Shown: positions 58,230 through 64,000 of the stretch, piece after piece
How positions within the stretch are numbered: position 1 is the stretch's first letter
How the letters are laid out: every line of letters begins with the position of its first letter
Source of the DNA: Marinicella sp.
GTDB lineage: Bacteria > Pseudomonadota > Gammaproteobacteria > Xanthomonadales > Marinicellaceae
Direction: 5' to 3'
Length of the DNA: 64,000 nucleotides
Assembly: GCA_028284365.1 (NCBI GenBank)
Contig: JANQRW010000087.1
Coordinates: 1-64,000 of the forward strand
Made by a program: the position numbers and the translations under genes
Notes under the pieces: generated by a model
Told to the model about the DNA's origin: nothing
Databases searched by the model: none
What the model saw: the letters and a program-made list of their open reading frames with translations, nothing else

Positions 58230-60950
58230 TTATGGAGTAGGACACCCAGCTGGTGCAGGTGATGACCCAATTGTACAAATATCTATGCCCCTGAAAGTAA
58301 CTGTTGCCACTGGCGAACCGCTACCAGTAGTAAAATCACAACTGCCTTCAAAAGACTCTTGCACACCATTAAGTGCTGCTCTAACAGTAGCAGTGGTTAT
58401 ACCACTATCATCTGTTGGTTCGATTGCCCTGGTAATATCCAATTCACCACCAGTTGATTGACAATCACCAAATAATGGTACATTTGAAATTCCCTGTCCA
58501 TTTCCACCAAACAGGAACAATTGAACATCATATACACCACTGTTAGAAAATGATCCAGGTGATGCACTTAAGAAAATGGAACCTGGATTTGCAACTCTCA
58601 TACACACATCCCCACTGTCATCATTCAAACATGAAATTGAACCCACATTGAAAATAAAGCCTGTGGCATCATCGACCTCTATAACTCCACTGGCTTGAGC
58701 GACACCTGTTGCACAACCATTTGCGCCTGTGCGGTTTTCCATAACTCCAGACCCAGAAATACCGTCAATGATCCCCGTACCTGATCCACCAACATAACCC
58801 CATTGTACATCTGCACCTTGAATTGGACTCCTTGCCGCATCAAAGACACACACTTGTATAGGAACTGGTGTGTTTGCAGGAATCAAACCTGGTGCAACAC
58901 TAATAGTTGGGGTCAATCCAGAAGAACCAACAGATCCTGCACCAGGGTAAATAATCATTTCAACATCAGTAACACTGCGCCCATTTGCTCCTTGTCCTTT
59001 GGCATAGACACCAGCAATTTTTCCTAATTTTGAAACTGGATAATTAATCTGTGTAGATACCACACCATTTTCATCGATAGTAGCAGTGGCATTAATATTG
59101 CCATCTACAGCTCTACCAATGGCGTAGGGAAAGATATCTAAATCGTTGATAATCGAACCTGATAAATCATTGCGGTTGAATCGCTCTGAGATATTAAGTG
59201 ATGTGTCTGATAATACGCTCTGTACTGTAACGGCACTTTCTAAATCCTCATTCCTGAGTATTTCCTCTCCGAATACCAACAGGGTATCAGATGGTTGAAC
59301 TTCTGCAGCACCATTAATAAAGTCACCTGAAGCTGATGTGAAGTTATTTCCACCTTCTTGTGGATCTCCATCAATACCTGAATTAACAAATGTACCAGGA
59401 CCATCATTTGGATAACCTACAACCGGACTGTCAATCAAACCAAACTGTATGGTTTGTGGCAATGCAGGATTACCACCTTTATCTGTCCCAATAGCACTTA
59501 TTGTTAGTGAGTACGAACCATCAAGGTTGCCAATCTCATCTTCCGTCACAACACCGTTATCAACTCTGTTAATAAATAGGTTATTGATTGATGGAGAAGT
59601 GATATCCAACCCAAATAAAACACCATCACTGATAACAAAATTATTTTGGGCTGTAATTGGATCTTGTAAACCATTATCCACATTATTATCCGCTCGGTCA
59701 GTGGTAACAGTAACAACAGCAGTATTCGGATTGTTACCACTGAGTAATTGCAATGATGCAACACCATTGTTCGAACCAATGCTTATTGACTGGCCTTGAA
59801 CATTTTGCCCTTGCTCATTTACACCAGATAACTTTTCACCACTATTTTGTCCATCTGTAGATAAACTCGCTATCACGTTATTGAACCCGTTTGGATCTCT
59901 CACTGGCACACCTTCCGACACTTCTACAATGGCCTGAAGTGTTTGGGATTGATTACCACCAGAGCCATTCACGTAACTTGAACCTGTTCCAGCAAGTGAG
60001 ATAGATCTTGGAAGCTCAGGATCAATGCCTCCATCAACTATGATGTCTAACTGCTGAGAGATTGTTGTACCAGTAAATTGATCAACAGCATTAACTGTAA
60101 TGGTTGCAACACCGGGATCTCTTGACCAAACAAATATTTTGCCTTTCCCTGCCACCATATCAACTGGACCAGAACCCATTGTAACAAATATTTCGTTTAT
60201 ATCTTCTGTTTCTGGGTCATCTAAGGTTGAAAATGCCGCAATTGATAAAGGGTTAATCGACACACCAACGGTAGACCCGGCACCATCGGTTGCTGCGGGG
60301 TTAACAAAGTTTCCTTGTGGGTCACGGAAGCTTATTTCAACCTCTGTGTTATAAACAGTCCTAAAGGCTTGTTCTGGAGATAAATTAAATATATTCGCTG
60401 GCAGGGTTGATGCCTGTGCTTCAAGAGTTAAACGATCAAATGCATCAGGCCCTTGGGTGATACTGTAATTCATACTCGCACTAGAAGTTCTACCTGTTTG
60501 GGGGTCTACTGCAGATGCAGTCAATGTAACTGTTCCTGGAGATACACCATGAATAAAGAAGGTACCATTACCACCACTTGCTTCATCGCCCACAGAACCA
60601 AAAAATGTAGTGAACTCATTGATATCAGTGGTTTCAGGATCATCCAATCTCGAAATAGGAGCAACTTCAACATTTGAAGTCGTTAATTGAATATTTGTAC
60701 CATCAGTGATTGCCGTACCGTTATCAAAGGTCACCCTAACTGTTAATTGTGTATAAAACGGAGAATTTCCAGTTATAGGAAAATCATTGGTATTCGCTGG
60801 CACTGTGGCATCAACAGCTGCAAAAGTAATTCTTAAATTTGATACTGCCGGACCGGGTGATGTTCCGCCACTGTCACTACTACCACCACATGCAGCTAAA
60901 ATAGTGGCGAATAAAACTGATATAACAATTTGTTTTGTATATTTGATCAT
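58230..60950 (-). CDS. large Ig-like-domain lipoprotein downstream of pilQ
   Basis: A 906-residue protein with a lipoprotein signal (LFATILAACGGSS; Cys21) and a Gly/Ser linker. Beta-rich Ig-like (Big_1/invasin type) domains follow. The first two each carry LDDPET-x-DINE (residues ~102 and ~243) and a closing GTVTLTASAVDPQTGRT or GVATITVNAVDQFTGTT. Later domains end in C-x-TGAN and GTCDFTTG-like parts with paired Cys (VCVFDA, SCLNDDSGDVC, GDCQSTGG, GSCDF). It starts 15 nt after pilQ and ends at a strong terminator, so it is probably made with the pilus secretin. Exact role unknown. Confidence 0.78.
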   Translation of the reverse strand: MIKYTKQIVISVLFATILAACGGSSDSGGTSPGPAVSNLRITFAAVDATVPANTNDFPITGNSPFYTQLTVRVTFDNGTAITDGTNIQLTTSNVEVAPISRLDDPETTDINEFTTFFGSVGDEASGGNGTFFIHGVSPGTVTLTASAVDPQTGRTSSASMNYSITQGPDAFDRLTLEAQASTLPANIFNLSPEQAFRTVYNTEVEISFRDPQGNFVNPAATDGAGSTVGVSINPLSIAAFSTLDDPETEDINEIFVTMGSGPVDMVAGKGKIFVWSRDPGVATITVNAVDQFTGTTISQQLDIIVDGGIDPELPRSISLAGTGSSYVNGSGGNQSQTLQAIVEVSEGVPVRDPNGFNNVIASLSTDGQNSGEKLSGVNEQGQNVQGQSISIGSNNGVASLQLLSGNNPNTAVVTVTTDRADNNVDNGLQDPITAQNNFVISDGVLFGLDITSPSINNLFINRVDNGVVTEDEIGNLDGSYSLTISAIGTDKGGNPALPQTIQFGLIDSPVVGYPNDGPGTFVNSGIDGDPQEGGNNFTSASGDFINGAAEVQPSDTLLVFGEEILRNEDLESAVTVQSVLSDTSLNISERFNRNDLSGSIINDLDIFPYAIGRAVDGNINATATIDENGVVSTQINYPVSKLGKIAGVYAKGQGANGRSVTDVEMIIYPGAGSVGSSGLTPTISVAPGLIPANTPVPIQVCVFDAARSPIQGADVQWGYVGGSGTGIIDGISGSGVMENRTGANGCATGVAQASGVIEVDDATGFIFNVGSISCLNDDSGDVCMRVANPGSIFLSASPGSFSNSGVYDVQLFLFGGNGQGISNVPLFGDCQSTGGELDITRAIEPTDDSGITTATVRAALNGVQESFEGSCDFTTGSGSPVATVTFRGIDICTIGSSPAPAGCPTP

Positions 60951-60965
60951 GTTAAACCTTCAACC

Positions 60966-63128
60966 TTATAAACTTTCTTTAATAATAGTAGGAGTTACGA
61001 AAATCAATAACTCTGCTTTTTCATCTTGAACAGATTTATTCCTGAACAAATTACCTACACCAGGTATGTCACCAAGGAAAGGTACTTTTGACTTAGTAGT
61101 CCTTCTAACTTGTTCATAAATACCACCGAGCACAACTGTTTGTCCATTGTTAACAAGCACTCTTGTTTCTACAGACCTCGTATCAATTGATGGCACACTG
61201 CCTCCCAGAGATGTTGATACTTCCTCACCAATCGCGTCCTGATCTACTTTTAGCGTCAAATCAATTCGATCATCTGGTGTTATAAGCGGTACCACATTCA
61301 GCGCAAGTACGGCATCTTTAAACTGTATAGATGTTGCACCACTTGATGTTGCTTGTTCAAAAGGTATCTGAACACCTTGTTTTATGACTGCCTGAGATTG
61401 ATTGGCAGTTATAACTCTTGGGGATGAGATAACTTCGCCTCTGTTTTCTGTTTCCAAGGCCGACAGCTCAAGGTCAAGCAAAAAGTCTGCAGCCAAAATA
61501 CTTGCTGCCCACCTTCCTGCAGTTGAAGCCGCAGCTGGCAAATTAACATTTAATCGTTCTCCTAGTGGAGCTCCTGCAATTGGTGCTGATAATTCTGTAT
61601 CTGGTGTAACTGTAGGTAAGCCAGACCCACTGGGCGAAGTATATCTTCTGTTCAAAGCCGTATTATTTAATCGATCCACAGCAGCAGCACTGCCTCCTGT
61701 GCTGATGATGTTTCCATATTTATCTTCATGAGAACCAGTTACCCCGAAACGAACACCCAGCTCATCACCAAAACGTTCAGTAGCAACAACTATCCTTGAT
61801 TCTATTTGTACCTGTTGAACCGACCTGTCTAATGTGGCAACTAAATCCTGAATAACCAAAAGTTTTTCTGGAACATCAGTAACCAACAGGGTATTTGTTC
61901 TCTCATCAAATGTTACCGAACCACGCTCTGATAACAGTGAATTCCCTCCTGATGACTCTCCAGAAGATTCACCATTGATTAACATGGCCAATTCTTCTGC
62001 TTTGGCATAGTTAACCTGAATAAAAATGTTATCCAATGGTGCCAACTCTTCCTTCTTACTTAATACTTCTAAGGCTTCTTGTTCCCTTTGAGCAATTTCA
62101 GCAGCAGGAGCAATCCAGATAACATCTCCCCTTCTTCTCTGATCTAACTGTTTACTTTGTAAAACAATATCTAACGCTTGATCCCAAGGAACCTCATTTA
62201 ACCTCAGTGTCACATTCCCATCAACATTATCTGCAACCACAATATTAAGTTGTGAGGCATCTGCAATAAGCTGTATAACAGAACGAACAGCTACATCTTG
62301 AAAGTTAAATGAAACTTTATTACCTGTATAAACTGGCTCCTCATTTAATAACTTAGATGCGCTTGCCACCTCTTGTCTCTGCTCGGATATTTCGATGGTG
62401 TATTGTTGCCCAGTTTGATAGATCACTTTTTCGTACGGGCCGTTTATTTCTACCTCTACTTTAACATCATTACCTTTTTGTCTGGCATCAACAAAGGTAA
62501 CTGGTGTTGCAAAATCAATAACATCAAGTTTTCTGCCCATGGACTCAGCCAATTGGGAATCAGATATTTCTATATTAATTTTCCCTAAGGACTCTGAATA
62601 ATTGATTACTGCATCTGAGTTGGTAAGACCTAATTGAATAATTCCCTGTCCTTCCGTGCCACGTCGAAAATCAACCATGTCAACCACTGATTCTGTTGAT
62701 GATGCATTACTGTAAGCATTACTGTCATTGTACAACTTAACTGATACCACATTGCCAACAGAGGTGATTTCATGTCTAACCTGTTTAAGCAAATCTATAA
62801 CAACTCTTGTTTTGTCATTGCTTGAGACTACCCTTATTCCTCTGGCACCACCTGTACCCACCGCCATATTGCGCTTATTGGTGGCATTTTTTGTTTGAGC
62901 AAAATCCAGTGCCAGCCTTGGAGGTAAATTTGTAGAAAAAACTTCCGGTGTAACTGCTTCTTCACTGAATTTAAAGTCAATAACCACAGCTCCCATTTCC
63001 CCGGTCCGTACAGAAATATCATCTATTGCTGATTGGGCTAATGACTGACCAGTAACAAGAACACAAAACAGTGTGAAAACAACACCTTGTTTGCTAATTT
63101 TGTTAAAAAATAAACTATTCATTTTCAT
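60966..63128 (-). CDS. pilQ: type IV pilus secretin PilQ
   Basis: Outer-membrane secretin pore for the type IV pilus. Start chosen at the ATG at 63128, with GAGAG upstream; a GTG at 63146 is in frame. A signal peptide (VVFTLFCVLVTGQSLAQ) is followed by AMIN domains (about residues 35-240) for peptidoglycan binding. The STN/N0 domain is VSFNFQDVAVRSVIQLIADASQLNIVVAD, then N1 (VTLRLNEVPWDQALDIVLQSKQL). The secretin core has VPLITPDDRIDLTL and the closing GGIYEQVRRTTKSKVPFLGDIPGVGNLFR. Length about 720 residues. Confidence 0.95.
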   Translation of the reverse strand: MKMNSLFFNKISKQGVVFTLFCVLVTGQSLAQSAIDDISVRTGEMGAVVIDFKFSEEAVTPEVFSTNLPPRLALDFAQTKNATNKRNMAVGTGGARGIRVVSSNDKTRVVIDLLKQVRHEITSVGNVVSVKLYNDSNAYSNASSTESVVDMVDFRRGTEGQGIIQLGLTNSDAVINYSESLGKINIEISDSQLAESMGRKLDVIDFATPVTFVDARQKGNDVKVEVEINGPYEKVIYQTGQQYTIEISEQRQEVASASKLLNEEPVYTGNKVSFNFQDVAVRSVIQLIADASQLNIVVADNVDGNVTLRLNEVPWDQALDIVLQSKQLDQRRRGDVIWIAPAAEIAQREQEALEVLSKKEELAPLDNIFIQVNYAKAEELAMLINGESSGESSGGNSLLSERGSVTFDERTNTLLVTDVPEKLLVIQDLVATLDRSVQQVQIESRIVVATERFGDELGVRFGVTGSHEDKYGNIISTGGSAAAVDRLNNTALNRRYTSPSGSGLPTVTPDTELSAPIAGAPLGERLNVNLPAAASTAGRWAASILAADFLLDLELSALETENRGEVISSPRVITANQSQAVIKQGVQIPFEQATSSGATSIQFKDAVLALNVVPLITPDDRIDLTLKVDQDAIGEEVSTSLGGSVPSIDTRSVETRVLVNNGQTVVLGGIYEQVRRTTKSKVPFLGDIPGVGNLFRNKSVQDEKAELLIFVTPTIIKESL

Positions 63129-63142
63129 AAATTCACTCTCAT

Positions 63143-63667
63143 TCACTCTTCTTTCAAAGCCATTGCCGCATCACGTTCCCGCCATGCGCCCAAGCCATCA
63201 TTTATCCATTCTTTCAACAGAACTTTATTTTCAAAAATTGTTAATACTTGACCATGATTATGGCCTAAAAAATCACCTTCAGAAACAGGGTGAATCACTC
63301 CCTCGGGATCAACTATCAAGGCCCAATAATTTTCTTCTTGTTGATAGGTGCCAACCATCAGTAAACTATCCAGTGGATACGATTCCAAGTATTCTTTTCT
63401 TCTGCTTAAATCAGGGCCTTCACCACCTTCAGCAACAACCAGATTGGCTTGCTCACTCTCTTCAACAACTTCTAAATCATTAGAAAATGGATCACGCATT
63501 GTTGTCGCATTGTATTCAAATACCTCATGCGGCTTAAGCTGTGGCAGTGGATCAATAGGCTTCACAGGCCTGTTTTTTTGTAATTCTAAAAATTGATTTA
63601 AATCATCAACGCTGTTATTACAACCAACTAAAATCACAAATAACACAATGGTAATTTTCTTAGTCAT
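63143..63667 (-). CDS. pilP: type IV pilus assembly lipoprotein PilP
   Basis: Inner-membrane lipoprotein (LFVILVGCNNS; Cys16) that links PilN/PilO to PilQ. An unstructured Pro-rich stretch (KPIDPLPQLKPHEVFEYNATTMRDPF) is followed by the small beta domain that binds PilQ (YPLDSLLMVGTYQQEENYWALIVDPEGVIHPVSEGDFLGHNHGQV). Length 174 residues is normal. It overlaps pilO by 4 nt and lies just ahead of pilQ. Confidence 0.93.
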   Translation of the reverse strand: MTKKITIVLFVILVGCNNSVDDLNQFLELQKNRPVKPIDPLPQLKPHEVFEYNATTMRDPFSNDLEVVEESEQANLVVAEGGEGPDLSRRKEYLESYPLDSLLMVGTYQQEENYWALIVDPEGVIHPVSEGDFLGHNHGQVLTIFENKVLLKEWINDGLGAWRERDAAMALKEE

Positions 63668-64000
63668 TGAGCACCTCCTGCTGCAGCCTCTACTTCCCGC
63701 ATTTCCTCATCATCTAAATAGCGGTATGTTTTTGCAGTACCCTCGAGCAGTAAACGACCACCTTGGATAGAATCACCAAGTGGCTTGAGAGAAATATCAT
63801 GCATGGTAAGTATGACAACTCTTGGTAATGATGCAACCCCACTAACAAAATTGCCAAACTCATGATAATTTCCTTTCATTTTCAAACTGATTGGCTTTTC
63901 AGCATAGAAATCTTTCAAAGTCTCAGCACCAGGCTCAAACAATTCATTTTCAATCCCACTGGCTAATGCAGTTTGTGAAACATCTACAATCAGATCAGAC
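63664..64000 (-). CDS. pilO: type IV pilus inner-membrane protein PilO (partial, N-terminus outside the window)
   Basis: Only the C-terminal ~112 residues are inside the window. The open frame runs to the window edge (VSQTALASGIENELFEPGAE...). The pattern ENELFEPGAETLKDFYAEKPISLKMKGNYHEFGNFVSGVASLPRVVILTMHDISL is the PilO ferredoxin-like C-terminal domain, which pairs with PilN. The tail is Ala/Gly-rich (EVEAAAGGAQ). The rest of pilMNO should lie just beyond 64000. Confidence 0.92.
   Translation of the reverse strand, partial: SDLIVDVSQTALASGIENELFEPGAETLKDFYAEKPISLKMKGNYHEFGNFVSGVASLPRVVILTMHDISLKPLGDSIQGGRLLLEGTAKTYRYLDDEEMREVEAAAGGAQ

Overview
The window looks like ordinary chromosome from a moderately AT-rich gammaproteobacterium. 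Supporting gene sets are a complete system I cytochrome c maturation operon (ccmABCDEFGHI), the end of a pilMNOPQ cluster, grpE-dnaK-dnaJ-dapB, and RND efflux genes. Several exported proteins with C-terminal or internal sorting-signal-like hydrophobic tails, long cadherin-like repeat proteins and secreted hypotheticals suggest a marine genus such as Marinicella; that genus guess comes from memory and was not tested.

Layout. 0.3-1 kb: sirtuin cobB. 1.4-8.1 kb: ccmA-I, tightly overlapped, with a 2OG-Fe(II) oxygenase 2 nt behind. 9.2-10.2 kb: pilH and orn, convergent on a shared terminator. 10.5-13.1 kb: rsgA, Nudix hydrolase, S4 RNA-binding protein and histone deacetylase-like protein in one operon, then a secreted spondin-domain protein. 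14-19 kb: grpE-dnaK-dnaJ-dapB on the minus strand, with a recognisable heat-shock (sigma-32) promoter before grpE and a small MITE-like element between dnaJ and dapB. 19-25 kb: recN, a secreted unknown, katG and another secreted unknown. 25.2-28.7 kb: tRNA-Arg(CCT) beside a copy of its own 3' end and several hairpins, then lolA-rarA-crcB and a TolB-like propeller protein.

29-38.5 kb is the most unusual stretch. It holds a roughly 1,940-residue surface protein (six tandem ~110-residue cadherin-like repeats, then a beta-helix-like region), three tandem phage-tail-collar/Mdp-like paralogues, a small Tat-signal protein, a GNAT acetyltransferase, a DUF6916-like protein and a DsrE-like periplasmic protein. 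No other phage genes are present. This is my best candidate for an undescribed surface or appendage system. 38.5-44.3 kb returns to housekeeping: ftsK, ald, a 66-bp tandem repeat array, trxB and aat.

44.3-48.2 kb is an accessory island between aat and a cyclophilin lipoprotein gene. It holds a secreted-protein gene split by an in-frame TGA, two convergent membrane-anchored Sel1/TPR-like genes, and two different decayed IS3-family transposase remnants. 48.2-50.4 kb carries the cyclophilin lipoprotein, a SprT-like protease and a 2-Cys peroxiredoxin. 50.5-58.1 kb is an RND operon (one lipoprotein adaptor, two different RND permeases, no TolC). 58.2-64 kb is pilO(partial)-pilP-pilQ followed 15 nt later by a 906-residue Ig-like lipoprotein and a strong terminator, so this lipoprotein is probably part of the pilus transcript.

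All functions come from reading motifs in the translations; no database search was possible.
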